From NCBI GenBank assembly GCA_014323545.1, contig CP058647.1, forward strand, positions 936,001 through 1,000,000: 64,000 nucleotides of DNA, read 5' to 3'. How positions within the stretch are numbered: position 1 is the stretch's first letter; each line of letters begins with the position of its first letter. This DNA is from Hyphobacterium sp. CCMP332 (GTDB lineage Bacteria; Bacteroidota; Bacteroidia; Cytophagales; CCMP332). A program made the translations under genes and the position numbers. The notes beneath the pieces were generated by a model. It did not search any database. It worked only from the letters and a program-made list of their open reading frames with translations, and was not told where the DNA came from. Shown one piece after another: positions 1-9,477 of the stretch.

Positions 1-221
1 TTAACATTGAAGAATTTAAATTGACAAAAGTTGATTTACCGGAAGTTCAATTTGAAGTAAAATGTTCAAAGGGCACTTATATTCGGAGTCTGGCTCAGGA
101 TTTTGGTAATATCCTAAAAACAGGCGCATATTTGAAACAATTGACCAGAACAGCCATCGGAGATTATCAATTAAAAGATGCCTATGAGCTGGAAGATTTT
201 ATAAAAATATTCAGGCCTTAA
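1..221 (+). CDS. truB: tRNA pseudouridine(55) synthase TruB, C-terminal part
   Basis: This is the 3' end of truB; the gene begins before the window, and the open frame runs from base 3. TruB converts U55 of the tRNA T-loop to pseudouridine. The visible 72 residues include CSKGTYIRSLAQDFG, the conserved late motif of the TruB catalytic domain, followed by the usual GAYLKQLTRTAIGDY segment. The catalytic aspartate lies upstream and cannot be seen. The TTG at 21 is internal and not the start. The stop TAA shares one base with the ribF start (TAATG at 219-223), so the two genes are translationally coupled. The truB-ribF pair is a widespread bacterial arrangement. Confidence 0.93.
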   Translation, partial: NIEEFKLTKVDLPEVQFEVKCSKGTYIRSLAQDFGNILKTGAYLKQLTRTAIGDYQLKDAYELEDFIKIFRP

Positions 222-1162
222 TGAAAGTCTTTTACGGACTCGAGCATATCGAAAAAATCCCAAATGCCGTGGTTACCAGCGGTACATTTGATGGGGTTCA
301 TATTGGCCATCAGAAGATATTGCAAAGAATTTCCGAAACGGCTAAAAAGGACAATGGCTATTCGGTTTTGATTACCTTTTGGCCACATCCAAGACTGGTG
401 CTCGACCAGAATAATAGTCAGCTCAAATTATTGAGTACCATCGATGAGAAAATTGAACTCCTCCGTTCTTTTGGACTGGATTATCTGGTTGTGATCCCTT
501 TTACCAAAGCCTTTTCTAAATTGAGCTCCTTTCAATTTGTCAATGACATACTTGTAAAGACAATAGGAACAAAGAAATTGATCATTGGCTATGATCATCA
601 CTTTGGAAGAAACCGCGAAGGAAGCTTTGAATATTTAAATGAAAATGCCGAAAAATTTGGTTTTACCGTAGAGGAAATATCAAGACAGGATATCGATGAT
701 ATCGGGATAAGCTCTACAAAAATTCGCAATTCGCTTTTGAATCACAATATTTCAGTCGCCAATGATTTTTTAGGGAGGCCATACGAGATTCGCGGAAAAG
801 TAGTGCACGGTGATTCAAGAGGCAAGGAAATGGGTTTTCCAACGGCCAATGTAGAGATAAAGGAAGATTATAAATTAATTCCCTGTGATAGCGTATATGC
901 CGTAGAGGTTGAATTTTATGGCTCGGAATTTTATGGCATGTTGAATATAGGCATGCGCCCTACCGTAGACGGCAAGAAAAAACAAATGGAGGTTCACATA
1001 TTTGATTTCAATCAGGAAATTTACGGTGAAACACTGATCGTTCGATTTCTGGATTTTATTCGCATTGAAAAAAAATTTTCCGATATTCAGGAATTAAAGA
1101 TTCAACTCGATACGGATATGAAAACCGTTAAGGAAAGAATTAAAAAAATCAATAAAACATGA
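221..1162 (+). CDS. ribF: Bifunctional riboflavin kinase / FAD synthetase
   Basis: The 313-residue protein has the usual length for RibF, which phosphorylates riboflavin to FMN and then adenylylates FMN to FAD. The N-terminal nucleotidyltransferase half shows [10 protein letters not shown] (residues 21-30, the HxGH-type ATP site), GYDHHFGR (123-130) and SSTKIR (164-169). The C-terminal riboflavin kinase half shows [14 protein letters not shown] (about 197-210), which binds ATP and riboflavin. It begins inside the truB stop codon and its end overlaps the next gene by four bases (ATGA), so it sits in a tight operon. Cytoplasmic housekeeping enzyme. Confidence 0.96.
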   Translation: MKVFYGLEHIEKIPNAVVTSGTFDGVHIGHQKILQRISETAKKDNGYSVLITFWPHPRLVLDQNNSQLKLLSTIDEKIELLRSFGLDYLVVIPFTKAFSKLSSFQFVNDILVKTIGTKKLIIGYDHHFGRNREGSFEYLNENAEKFGFTVEEISRQDIDDIGISSTKIRNSLLNHNISVANDFLGRPYEIRGKVVHGDSRGKEMGFPTANVEIKEDYKLIPCDSVYAVEVEFYGSEFYGMLNIGMRPTVDGKKKQMEVHIFDFNQEIYGETLIVRFLDFIRIEKKFSDIQELKIQLDTDMKTVKERIKKINKT

Positions 1163-1860
1163 TCAATAAAACGGTTTCCAATGCAGATGAAGCAGTAAAA
1201 GACATCCCATCAGGTTGTACATTGATGATGGGTGGATTTGGGCTATGCGGCATTCCGGAAAACAGCATTGCTGCGCTTTTAAAAACCGGTGTCAAAGACC
1301 TCACGGTTATTAGCAATAATGCAGGTGTGGATGGTTTTGGAATAGGATTGCTTCTTCAGACAAGGCAGGTAAAGAAAATGATTTCATCTTATGTTGGTGA
1401 AAACGCTGAATTTGAAAGACAACTGCTCTCCGGTGAACTAGAAGTAGATTTGATTCCTCAGGGTTCTTTGGCAGAAAGAGTGAGAGCCGGAGGTGCCGGA
1501 ATTCCCGCATTTTTTACACCGGCAGGTTATGGTACGGAAGTGGCAGAAGGAAAGGAAACCCGCAATTTCAACGGAAAAATGCACATACTGGAATCCTGGC
1601 TTAAAGCCGATTTTTCACTTGTGAAAGCCTGGAAAGGCGATACTGCCGGCAACCTGATATTCAAAGGGACAGCCAGAAATTTTAACCCAATGATGGCTGC
1701 AGCCGGAAATATTTGTATCGCTGAGGTTGAAGAACTCGTCCCTGCCGGAGAATTGGATCCCAATTACATACATACGCCCGGAATTTACGTACAGCGGATT
1801 TTTCAGGGTAAGAATTATGAAAAAAGAATAGAACAACGAACCATAACCGAAAGGAAATAA
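1159..1860 (+). CDS. scoA: 3-oxoacid CoA-transferase, subunit A
   Basis: This is the alpha subunit of a two-subunit class I CoA-transferase (succinyl-CoA:3-ketoacid or acetoacetyl-CoA type, SCOT/AtoDA family). It moves CoA between succinyl-CoA and a 3-oxoacid such as acetoacetate, for ketone-body or short-chain acid use. The 233 residues begin with [16 protein letters not shown] and contain [10 protein letters not shown] (about 25-34), the oxyanion and CoA-binding signature of this subunit. The start overlaps the ribF stop by four bases, and subunit B follows after two bases. The preferred acid cannot be fixed from sequence; acetoacetate is the usual one. An alternative is an atoD-like butyrate or acetate enzyme. 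Confidence 0.92.
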   Translation: MINKTVSNADEAVKDIPSGCTLMMGGFGLCGIPENSIAALLKTGVKDLTVISNNAGVDGFGIGLLLQTRQVKKMISSYVGENAEFERQLLSGELEVDLIPQGSLAERVRAGGAGIPAFFTPAGYGTEVAEGKETRNFNGKMHILESWLKADFSLVKAWKGDTAGNLIFKGTARNFNPMMAAAGNICIAEVEELVPAGELDPNYIHTPGIYVQRIFQGKNYEKRIEQRTITERK

Positions 1861-1862
1861 TC

Positions 1863-2525
1863 ATGAGTCTTGATAAACACGGAATTGCAAAGCGCATCTC
1901 CCGGGAGGTGAAAAACGGTTATTATGTAAATCTCGGCATAGGTATTCCCACGCTTGTGGCCAATTATATCCCGGACGGCATGGAAGTGGTTTTACAGTCG
2001 GAAAATGGACTTCTGGGAATCGGCCCTTTTCCATTTGAAGAAGATGTGGATGCCGACCTGATCAATGCCGGTAAACAAACGGTCACCATGCTCAAAGGAT
2101 CCTCTTTGTTTAGTTCATCTGAAAGCTTTGCCATGATAAGAGGTGGCCATGTTCATTTGACCATATTGGGAGCTATGGAAGTATCTGAAAACGGGGATAT
2201 TGCCAATTGGAAAATTCCGGGCAAAATGGTTAAGGGCATGGGTGGCGCAATGGATTTGGTAGCTTCCGCGGAAAACATCATTGTTGCCATGCAGCATACC
2301 AACCGCGCCGGAGAGTCTAAATTACTTAAAGAGTGCACCTTGCCCCTTACAGGCGTAAATTGTGTTAAAAAAATTGTTACCAACCTGGCCGTCCTTGAAG
2401 TTTTACCCGATAGAGGATTTAAATTAATCGAGAGGGCACCAGGTGTAAGCGTTGAAGAAATTAAAAATGCAACGGAGGGTAAATTAATGGTTGAAGGTAA
2501 TATACCTGAAATGAAACTAGATTAA
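1863..2525 (+). CDS. scoB: 3-oxoacid CoA-transferase, subunit B
   Basis: This is the beta subunit, partner of the gene just upstream. The 220 residues carry NLGIGIPT (about 23-30) and [11 protein letters not shown], whose glutamate at about residue 47 is the family's catalytic residue forming the glutamyl-CoA thioester. Further matches are the [17 protein letters not shown] segment and GMGGAMDLV. The length is standard. It begins two bases after the subunit A stop, and the M48 protease gene begins one base after its own stop, so transcription probably continues through. The heteromer acts in the cytoplasm. Confidence 0.93.
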   Translation: MSLDKHGIAKRISREVKNGYYVNLGIGIPTLVANYIPDGMEVVLQSENGLLGIGPFPFEEDVDADLINAGKQTVTMLKGSSLFSSSESFAMIRGGHVHLTILGAMEVSENGDIANWKIPGKMVKGMGGAMDLVASAENIIVAMQHTNRAGESKLLKECTLPLTGVNCVKKIVTNLAVLEVLPDRGFKLIERAPGVSVEEIKNATEGKLMVEGNIPEMKLD

Positions 2526-2526
2526 A

Positions 2527-3369
2527 ATGAAAATCAGCAAATTAATAGTTGTTTTATTATTGGGCTCAATATTTCTCTGGAGCTCCTGTAAAGACGAAGA
2601 TGATACTCCAGGCTCGATTCTCGGGGGACCAAATCAGGATTTGGAATTAGGTATGCAGGTAAGAGATGAAATTGAAAGTGATCCTGCACAATTTCCAATA
2701 ATGCCGGAAGTAACCGATGCACAAAAAAATGCATACAACTATTTGCGAAATAATATACTTGCGCCCATTACAAATGCCTCGGATGTTGTTTTGGATGATG
2801 AATACGATTTCCCTTATGAGGATATAAAAATAATTGCTGATACCAGCACTTTAAATGCTTTTGCGACCCCCGGAGGATTTATCTATGTATATGCCGGTTT
2901 AATCCGGTTTTTAGAAGTTGAAGATCATTTGGCCGGCGTACTAGGCCATGAGATTGCCCATGCCGAGAGAAGGCATTCAATTAAACAAATAGAAAAACAA
3001 TACGGCTTATCCATTATTCTCAGTATACTGGCAGGAGAACAGTCTAGTCAATTGACACAGATTGCCGGTCAAATTGCTGGAAGCCTGGCAGGATTGGCTT
3101 TTAGTCGTGAAGCTGAATCGGAAGCCGATGAATTCGCTGTAAAATACAACAGTGAAACACCATATTCCTGTGATGGTGTGGCTGGATTTTTTCAGAAACT
3201 CGAAGAATTGGGATCGGGAAGCCCTCCTGAATTTCTAAGCACTCATCCCAATCCGGATACAAGAATTGAAGAGATTGATCAGGTGGCCAATGATCTCAAT
3301 TGCGATAGAACTGAAAATGCCCAGGCTGATTATGCCCAGTTTCAGCAATGGGTCCTTGAAGGGCTGTAG
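2527..3369 (+). CDS. M48-family zinc metalloprotease, lipoprotein
   Basis: This is a 280-residue peptidase of the M48 (BepA/LoiP/Oma1-like) group. The N-terminus is a lipoprotein signal with the cysteine at residue 21 (FLWSSC), so it should be anchored in the envelope and face the periplasm. The zinc motif HEIAH is at 141-145 within GHEIAHAERRH. The third ligand is likely the glutamate of the SREAESEADEFA block (about 193-203). Family members degrade or refold misassembled outer-membrane proteins; this role is inferred here. It is the last gene of the plus-strand run, and its stop abuts the stop of the convergent gene with no gap. Confidence 0.9.
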   Translation: MKISKLIVVLLLGSIFLWSSCKDEDDTPGSILGGPNQDLELGMQVRDEIESDPAQFPIMPEVTDAQKNAYNYLRNNILAPITNASDVVLDDEYDFPYEDIKIIADTSTLNAFATPGGFIYVYAGLIRFLEVEDHLAGVLGHEIAHAERRHSIKQIEKQYGLSIILSILAGEQSSQLTQIAGQIAGSLAGLAFSREAESEADEFAVKYNSETPYSCDGVAGFFQKLEELGSGSPPEFLSTHPNPDTRIEEIDQVANDLNCDRTENAQADYAQFQQWVLEGL

Positions 3370-4353
3370 TTATTTTTCGACCTTAATAAATACCGGGAAG
3401 TGATCACTGAATCCACCCAGATATAAGCTGCCACCCCAGGTTCTTAAAGGATAACCTTTGTATCGGTTATTTTCACCCTTTTGCTTTAACCAGTCTCTTT
3501 CAAAAATTCCTGCAGAACCTTGAACATAATCAGGATTTTTTCCATCAAGCAGTGATGGAGAAATCAGAATCTGATCGAGCATGTTCCAATTGTCCCTGTA
3601 TCTGTAAGAGCCCTTTTCTGCGGAATCAAGGGCTGCAAAAGTATTTATTACGGTGCCTTTCAGGTTCTGCAAACTCGCGTCCGTGGTTTCATCATTGAAA
3701 TCACCCATAATAATAATATTTGCTTTAGGGTCATTTTCCAAAATTTGAAATAAATGTCCTTTGAGGCTATTGCTCGCTGCTATCCTCTTATAATTGGATT
3801 CCTCTCTGCCGCCATAACGCGAAGGCCAGTGGTTCACATAAAAATGAAATACTTCCTTTCTCTTTCCTATTAAGCGAACGTATAATATATTCCTTGTTCG
3901 AAAATCCGGCTCATCTTCAATCTCCACCTCAAGAGCTATGGCTGTATCGAGGACATAGTCCGGTTTAAAAAATAAAGCCACGTCTATTCCGCGGCGATCC
4001 CGTGATTCTATATGTGCAATTTGATATGACAGGTTTTTTAAAGATGATCTATTGCTTAAATCTTCCAGCACCATGCGATTTTCCATTTCACACAGTCCCA
4101 GTATTTCCGGCCCTCCTGAAGCACCCATCAGCGATATCACTTTTGCCAGACTATCGAGCTTATTATAGTACTTTGCTGTATTCCACTGTTTTTCGGAATC
4201 AGGTAGAAATTCATTGTCGTTAATTTTTGGATTGTCGAGAGTATCAAATAGGTTTTCCAAATTATAGAAAGCAATCGTGTGAATTTCTTTTTTACAGGAA
4301 CTGCTAAAAAAGATGAGCAAAGACAGCAATAAAAGATAGAAATTTTTAATCAT
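3370..4353 (-). CDS. Endonuclease/exonuclease/phosphatase family lipoprotein
   Basis: This 327-residue protein has an N-terminal lipoprotein signal (LLSLLIFFSSSC, Cys20) followed by an EEP-fold domain. Visible family signatures are IAFYNLENLFDT near the start (metal-binding Asn/Glu), VNHWPSRYGG, IIMGDFND and GGFSDHFPVF at the C-terminus (the conserved SDH). The fold covers nucleases and sugar- or lipid-phosphatases, and the substrate cannot be told from sequence. Bacteroidota commonly carry secreted or lipid-anchored members of this type. It stands alone on the minus strand, between the convergent M48 gene and the divergent gldC. Confidence 0.87.
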   Translation of the reverse strand: MIKNFYLLLLSLLIFFSSSCKKEIHTIAFYNLENLFDTLDNPKINDNEFLPDSEKQWNTAKYYNKLDSLAKVISLMGASGGPEILGLCEMENRMVLEDLSNRSSLKNLSYQIAHIESRDRRGIDVALFFKPDYVLDTAIALEVEIEDEPDFRTRNILYVRLIGKRKEVFHFYVNHWPSRYGGREESNYKRIAASNSLKGHLFQILENDPKANIIIMGDFNDETTDASLQNLKGTVINTFAALDSAEKGSYRYRDNWNMLDQILISPSLLDGKNPDYVQGSAGIFERDWLKQKGENNRYKGYPLRTWGGSLYLGGFSDHFPVFIKVEK

Positions 4354-4377
4354 GGAAGAGGATCAAATAAATAATTC

Positions 4378-4386
4378 TAATTTCGC
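4378..4386 (+). promoter_or_regulatory. Candidate -7 promoter element of gldC
   Basis: TAATTTCGC resembles the Bacteroidota sigma-A -7 consensus TAnnTTTG with a TTCG variant, 17 bases before the gldC ATG. The same variant occurs before the M13 peptidase gene and, as TAAATTCGC, before the DUF2723 gene. No clear -33 TTTG was identified. Confidence 0.4.
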
Positions 4387-4402
4387 AGCAAAATAGCGAT
4401 AA

Positions 4403-4738
4403 ATGAATTCAGAAATAAAATTTAAAATCAAACTTGATGAGGACCGGATTCCGGAGAAAATCGAATGGGATGCCAGTGACAGACCGGAAGATTCCTCCAG
4501 CGATACAAAAGCCATCGCTATTGGCTTATGGGATGATAAACTCAGTAATACTCTGAGAATTGATTTATGGACGAAGGACATGAGTGTGCTGGATATGAAA
4601 AAATTCTATATTGATATGATTGGTGGAATGGCCGAAAGCATACGCAATGCTACCGATGATCAGGTTATGGCCAATAGAATTCAGGAAGTAGTCCAGGAAT
4701 TGGTACTTCATGTAAAAAACACTGAAAATCAGGCCTAA
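4403..4738 (+). CDS. gldC: Gliding motility protein GldC
   Basis: A small 111-residue cytoplasmic protein matching GldC. It has the typical opening SEIKFKIKLDEDRIPEKIEWDASD, the central NTLRIDLWTKDMSVLDMKKFY and a helical C-terminus. GldC is restricted to gliding Bacteroidota and their relatives, where it supports T9SS-driven gliding; its biochemical activity is unknown. It has no signal peptide. It stands alone with its own candidate promoter. Its stop overlaps the stop region of the convergent ftcD gene by four bases. Together with porQ and the porE-like gene it is evidence for a T9SS-bearing organism. Confidence 0.93.
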   Translation: MNSEIKFKIKLDEDRIPEKIEWDASDRPEDSSSDTKAIAIGLWDDKLSNTLRIDLWTKDMSVLDMKKFYIDMIGGMAESIRNATDDQVMANRIQEVVQELVLHVKNTENQA

Positions 4739-6423
4739 TTTAATTTTCCATCGAGAAAATTCATTACCTCATTTTCAATTTTTTCAGCCCTGGTGTCTAT
4801 TTCAGCGGCTTCCTTGAGTGTTTTCTTTAGAAACACTTTATCATCAAGATCCTTGGAATTAATCTTGACATTTAAATAAGCACCACGAACTGCAGCTCTT
4901 CCACTCAATGCGCCGACTCCTGCATCGGAAGCCGAATTTGGATTGCCAATTTTGGCCATCTCTCTTGCTAATTCTATAGCTTCCATTGAAACGCGCATGG
5001 TTTCAAGCGGGATTTCTATTGCGTACTTCGTTGCTTCCTGCATGGCCGCCTTCCTTAAGGTTTTTTCCTCAGTGCTGTCTTTAGGCATTCTAACCGCAGC
5101 TATTATTCTATTAAAGGCATTCGTATCTTCATCTACAAGTCTGATCAGCCGATCCTTGATATTTTGGCCTTTTTCTGCCCAATTGGAAAATTCCTCCCAT
5201 CTTTCATCCCAACCCCTTTTATGAGAAGAGAGATTGGCCACCATCGTTCCCAATGATGCGCCCAAAGCACCTAAATAAGCTGATACAGAACCACCTCCGG
5301 GAGCAATGCTTTCCGAGGCAGTTTCATCTGCAAATTCATTGAGTTTCAAATTTACAAGCGGCGCTGAATTGGTATCTTCGATTTGGTATTCAATGATTTT
5401 TTTTCTTGGATCAAAGGGTTTCAAATCATCAAGGCCAAGCGACTTAACAGCTATTTTAATAAGTACAGCTTCCGATACACCGGTAGATCTTTGTTGTTTC
5501 TTCAAATAGTGTTTTCCGGCATCGATCATCACTTTCTTAGGCACCAGGCCTACCAATTCAGATCCTGTCACTCGTATGCCCCTTGAAGTTGCACTTTTAA
5601 CAATCTCATCAAATACAATATGTACCGGCGATACATTTATATTGGTCAAATTCATTGATACCTGAGCTATTCCGTATTCCTCAATATACCAACCTATGCC
5701 TTTTGTAGCTTTGCAAGTTCCGGCGACTCTTTCCGGGTTGCCATCTTTATCTCTTACAATTTCTCCGCTAACTGGATCGCCTTTTCGTTTTACTCTTCCT
5801 GCTTCACGCACATCAAATGCAATTGAATTGGCTCTTCTGGGTGAAGTCGTGTTCAAGTTGAAATTATAGGCGATTAGAAAATCTCTTGCGCCAATCGCTG
5901 TTGCACCTGATTTTGGTCTGAAGACGGCAGGACCGAAATCCGGTTTATGCTCTTCTTTTTTTAAACGTGCTTCAAGACCTTCGTATTCACCTGCCCGTAC
6001 TTTGGCCAGATTCTTTCTGGAAGGAGATAATGCTGCATTTTCATAACAGTATATGGGGTAATCCAATTGCTCACCTGCTCTTTTTGCAAGATCTCTGGCA
6101 TGCTCAACTGTTTCTTCCATGCTAATGTTTGCAACCGGAATCAAAGGACATACATCTGTAGCACCAAAACGCGGGTGTTCTCCGTTGTGTTTGGACATAT
6201 CTATTAATTCCTTTGCCTTTAACATGGCCAGCAATGCGGCGTTTTTAACAGCCTCAGGGTTTCCAACAAATGTAACCACCGTGCGATTGGTTGCTTTCCC
6301 GGGATCAACATCGAGAAGTTTTACCCCCTCTACACTTTCTATTTCATTGGTGATTTGCTTGATAATATTCAAATCGCGCCCTTCAGAAAAATTCGGGACG
6401 CATTCTATCAGTACTTGTTTCAT
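4735..6423 (-). CDS. ftcD: Glutamate formimidoyltransferase / formimidoyl-THF cyclodeaminase fusion
   Basis: The 562-residue protein joins two folate enzymes. The N-terminal part (about 1-330) is glutamate formimidoyltransferase, opening with LIECVPNFSEGRD and carrying HNGEHPRFGATDVCP. It moves the formimino group from formimidoylglutamate to tetrahydrofolate. The C-terminal part (about 355-560) is cyclodeaminase, with APGGGSVSAYLGALGASLG, and yields 5,10-methenyl-THF plus ammonia. The layout equals vertebrate FTCD and is also known in Bacteroidota. The gene follows hutI by one base, so the two last steps of histidine degradation are co-transcribed. hutH and hutU are not in the window. Confidence 0.94.
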   Translation of the reverse strand: MKQVLIECVPNFSEGRDLNIIKQITNEIESVEGVKLLDVDPGKATNRTVVTFVGNPEAVKNAALLAMLKAKELIDMSKHNGEHPRFGATDVCPLIPVANISMEETVEHARDLAKRAGEQLDYPIYCYENAALSPSRKNLAKVRAGEYEGLEARLKKEEHKPDFGPAVFRPKSGATAIGARDFLIAYNFNLNTTSPRRANSIAFDVREAGRVKRKGDPVSGEIVRDKDGNPERVAGTCKATKGIGWYIEEYGIAQVSMNLTNINVSPVHIVFDEIVKSATSRGIRVTGSELVGLVPKKVMIDAGKHYLKKQQRSTGVSEAVLIKIAVKSLGLDDLKPFDPRKKIIEYQIEDTNSAPLVNLKLNEFADETASESIAPGGGSVSAYLGALGASLGTMVANLSSHKRGWDERWEEFSNWAEKGQNIKDRLIRLVDEDTNAFNRIIAAVRMPKDSTEEKTLRKAAMQEATKYAIEIPLETMRVSMEAIELAREMAKIGNPNSASDAGVGALSGRAAVRGAYLNVKINSKDLDDKVFLKKTLKEAAEIDTRAEKIENEVMNFLDGKLN

Positions 6424-6424
6424 T

Positions 6425-7654
6425 TTATACTATTTCTCCATTTAGGACTACTTTTTTAATTGCAGGTCTGCCAAAATTATAAGGCATAAAACTAAGGTTC
6501 TCAATTTTTTCTGTAATTATAAAATTGGCCGGCTCGTTGATGTATATTCCGCCATGGGTTTCTCCTATTTCCATGGCATGTGCAGCATTTACAGTGGCCG
6601 CATTTAAAGCTTCTTCCGGCAACATTTTCATCTTTATACATGCAAGTGACCAGATAAAATTCATATTCCCCGATGGTGAACTTCCGGGATTGTAATCGGA
6701 GGCCAGACTTATTGCAAGATTTTCTTCAATCATTTTTCTTGCAGGAGGGTATTCCATTTCAAGAAAAAATGCTGTGGAAGGCAATAGAGTAGCAATAGTA
6801 TTTGAATTTCTCAAAGCTTCAATTTCGGCATCTCCCGTGCATTCAAGATGATCTACACTCACTGCCTTATTTTTAACGCCTACCTGAATGCCACCAGAAA
6901 AATCCAACTCATTGGCGTGAATTTTTGCTTTTAAGCCATATTTGGATGCAGCATTTAATATAGCATCGGTTTCCTTTTCAGTAAAAAAGCCTCTGTCGCA
7001 AAACACATCGCAATAGTCTGCCAGTTTTTCCTCAGCTACAGCCGGAAGCATTTCTTCTATTACTGTTTTAACATAAGCCTCCTGTTCCATTTCTTTTGGA
7101 ACCGCATGAGCACCGAGAAATGTGGTTTTTACTTTTATAGGCGAGGCCTCTTGTATCCTTTTAGCGACTCTAAGCAATTTTAGTTCGGATTCTAAACTCA
7201 AACCATATCCGCTTTTTATTTCCACAGCTCCAGTTCCCATTTTAATTATTTCCCTAAGCCTTAGCCAGGTGGACTCGAACAAGTCTTCCTCGGAAATTTT
7301 TGCGGTGTGTTTGGCTGTATTGAGAATGCCTCCTCCGCGTTTGGCTATTTCCACATAGCTCAAACCATTGATTCGGTCTACAAACTCTTCCTCTCTTGTT
7401 TTAGGGAATACCAAATGCGTATGGGAATCTACAAATGAAGGAATTACATAAGAATCCTTACAGTCTATTTCTTTTGTAAATGACAAATCTTTATCCAATT
7501 CTGCCATTTGGCCAAAATCCTTTATACCATCTTTATCACATATAATAAAAGCGTTTTCAATGGATTCAAGTCTGGCCAGGTCCCTGCCTTTTTTTATTTC
7601 AAAGGCTTGCTTCGAAGCATTTATTAATTGCCTGATGTTCCTGTATAAATACAT
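6425..7654 (-). CDS. hutI: Imidazolonepropionase
   Basis: HutI hydrolyses imidazolone-5-propanoate to N-formimidoyl-L-glutamate, the substrate of the enzyme encoded next. It is a 409-residue amidohydrolase of normal length. Metal ligands are visible in SFVDSHTHLVFP (His78 and His80), and other hallmarks are IKSGYGLSLESELKLLR, KIHANELDFSGG, VDHLECTGD and LASDYNPGSSPSGNM. The start codon at 7654 gives a normal N-terminus with the small beta-sandwich strand. It is the first gene of the two-gene hutI-ftcD unit. No HutC-like regulator or operator is evident nearby. Confidence 0.95.
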   Translation of the reverse strand: MYLYRNIRQLINASKQAFEIKKGRDLARLESIENAFIICDKDGIKDFGQMAELDKDLSFTKEIDCKDSYVIPSFVDSHTHLVFPKTREEEFVDRINGLSYVEIAKRGGGILNTAKHTAKISEEDLFESTWLRLREIIKMGTGAVEIKSGYGLSLESELKLLRVAKRIQEASPIKVKTTFLGAHAVPKEMEQEAYVKTVIEEMLPAVAEEKLADYCDVFCDRGFFTEKETDAILNAASKYGLKAKIHANELDFSGGIQVGVKNKAVSVDHLECTGDAEIEALRNSNTIATLLPSTAFFLEMEYPPARKMIEENLAISLASDYNPGSSPSGNMNFIWSLACIKMKMLPEEALNAATVNAAHAMEIGETHGGIYINEPANFIITEKIENLSFMPYNFGRPAIKKVVLNGEIV

Positions 7655-7696
7655 TTATTGAAGTTTAAGGAATAATTGACATGGCGATGCTAAAGA

Positions 7697-8749
7697 TCAA
7701 TTATCACCGACCGATTCAAACGCTTCCTTTTCCATTTTTAAGCTTGTGGCAAAAACAGGAAAGGAAACTTTAAATAAAAGAAATGTACCTCTTTTAGCTA
7801 CAGAAGGCCTAATCCCTGCTTCAAAACCGTAGCTATAGGTGAATTTTTGATTGAACTTTCCTTCCAGACCTACTCTAAATCCTATAGGGTTTGTGTCAAA
7901 TTTGGATACATCATAACTCACATCCTGATAAAATACATTAGTGAAATTAAAGGAAGGCATTATAATTAGGTCAGCATAGGCAGTTACAAGAATATCATTA
8001 CCGAGATTTGAATAATTTTCAGGTTTAATGATCACATTTCTGAATTGTGAATAAGAACCGCCAATATAAAAACCCATGGCACTAACATTGCCGTAAAGCC
8101 TGTTATCTACAAAATCAGTAATCAATGAGCCGTCGCTGCCTTCGAGTGATTCGATTTTTTGTCTGAAAGCAAGATCTGAATAGTTTACTGTGCTGGAATA
8201 GGCCATAAAACCTGCTCTGGCACCGATTATTTCCCTGACTTTTGCAGCTACTTTTACAAATTCTACTGGTTTCAACGCTTCCCGTTTTCTCGCTTTTTCC
8301 GAATTAAATTCATTGCGTAATACAATCTTTGCAATACCGTCTTTCACATCGTCATAAGCATGATACGTCCCTCCGATCTCAACAAAATAGGCCGATTGCA
8401 GCGTTGTTTTAAAATCATTGTTCAATTCAGCAGCTTTTCTATAAACATCAGTAGATGATGAATAGGGTTTTCGCAAGGACAAATGCAAATCAAATTTCTC
8501 GTATTCTATGAATTGGGCTTCAAAGCCATAACCCGCATTGATATTTGACAGGAACATGTCGAAATACAGAGGCTGGAATTTTAACCATAGTTTGTAGATG
8601 TCATATGGTTCATCATAAAGCTTCTCAAAAACCACACTTTCCTTTTCGTCTGAATTTTCCTGATTTTCCGTGGTGTTTTCTTCCTGAGCATAGGTGCTCA
8701 GTCCCAGAAACACAATAGTAATTATTAAAGTAAGCGTTCTCAAATACAT
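7697..8749 (-). CDS. Unknown secreted protein, probably outer-membrane beta-barrel
   Basis: I do not recognise a named family. From the ATG at 8749 the protein is 350 residues and begins with a clean signal peptide (MYLRTLTLIITIVFLGLSTYAQ). An in-frame ATG ten codons upstream (8779) would add a charged leader and spoil that signal, so 8749 is preferred. After an acidic linker (about 23-45) come alternating polar/aromatic strands with many Tyr, Phe and Gly, for example GNVSAMGFYIGGSYSQF, and a C-terminal region ending in FKVSFPVFATSL. This pattern fits an outer-membrane barrel. It lies between hutI and dcd on the same strand with modest gaps, and no functional link is visible. Confidence 0.6.
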   Translation of the reverse strand: MYLRTLTLIITIVFLGLSTYAQEENTTENQENSDEKESVVFEKLYDEPYDIYKLWLKFQPLYFDMFLSNINAGYGFEAQFIEYEKFDLHLSLRKPYSSSTDVYRKAAELNNDFKTTLQSAYFVEIGGTYHAYDDVKDGIAKIVLRNEFNSEKARKREALKPVEFVKVAAKVREIIGARAGFMAYSSTVNYSDLAFRQKIESLEGSDGSLITDFVDNRLYGNVSAMGFYIGGSYSQFRNVIIKPENYSNLGNDILVTAYADLIIMPSFNFTNVFYQDVSYDVSKFDTNPIGFRVGLEGKFNQKFTYSYGFEAGIRPSVAKRGTFLLFKVSFPVFATSLKMEKEAFESVGDN

Positions 8750-8838
8750 GAACTCAATTTTAACCAAATTTATGGTCATTTCACTTCTTAAAACTTAAAA
8801 TTCGCTAAAAATATCTCCAAAGGAAAATAATATATCAA

Positions 8839-9375
8839 CTACCATTTGTTTTTCCACATCATAGACTCAACAGGAAATACAGTTTTTTCGATATATTTTG
8901 CATTTTTCTTCTTGTTGTAATAATTATTTACATCGCCTTCCACGGTAAAATAAATTAATTGGCCAATAGGCATACCACTGTAAACTCTAACCGGTTGTTT
9001 TACAGATATTTCCAGAGTCCAGGAATTGCAAAAACCCACATCGCCTTTACCCGCAGTTGCATGAATATCTATCCCCAGGCGCCCCACGCTTGATTTTCCT
9101 TCTAAAAAAGGAACATGTGCATGTGATTCTGTATACTCTGCGGTTACACCAAGGTATAATGTATCGTTTTGAAGTATAAAACCTTCTTCAGGGATCTCAA
9201 AAATTTGAATTTTATTGTGCTTTCTGGCGTCTAGAACGCGATTTTCATAGGTTCCCAAATATTTACCCAAATGAACATCATATGAATTGGTTCCCAGGTG
9301 CTGGATATTGAACGGTTCAATGATAATATTTTTGTCTTCAATTTCTTTGAGAATTTGCTTGTCAGTTAGAATCAT
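8839..9375 (-). CDS. dcd: dCTP deaminase
   Basis: This is a trimeric deaminase of the dUTPase-like fold that converts dCTP to dUTP for thymidylate synthesis. The 178-residue protein has the family length and shows NIQHLGTNSYDVHLG (about 23-37), EGKSSVGRLGIDIHATAG (92-109) and GFCNSWTLEI (114-123). Glu122 corresponds to the catalytic Glu138 of the E. coli enzyme. A separate dUTPase would be needed unless the enzyme is bifunctional, and that cannot be decided here. It has its own upstream region shared with the divergent T9SS cargo gene at 9478. Confidence 0.93.
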   Translation of the reverse strand: MILTDKQILKEIEDKNIIIEPFNIQHLGTNSYDVHLGKYLGTYENRVLDARKHNKIQIFEIPEEGFILQNDTLYLGVTAEYTESHAHVPFLEGKSSVGRLGIDIHATAGKGDVGFCNSWTLEISVKQPVRVYSGMPIGQLIYFTVEGDVNNYYNKKKNAKYIEKTVFPVESMMWKNKW

Positions 9376-9477
9376 ACTTGCTTTTAAATAAAATTTTCTA
9401 TTTCACTTTTTTGTTGCATCAGAAAAGACTTCATATCTTAGTTCTCCGAAAAATTTTTCAAATTAAATTAAAAACAA

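Noticed and set aside
7697-8838. dcd and the unknown barrel protein as one functional unit with hut genes
   Set aside because: Gaps between them are modest, but there is no overlap or shared pathway, so operon membership is not supported.
8846-8856. DnaA-box-like TTTTCCACA in the dcd gene
   Set aside because: A single match inside a coding region with no neighbours is expected by chance.
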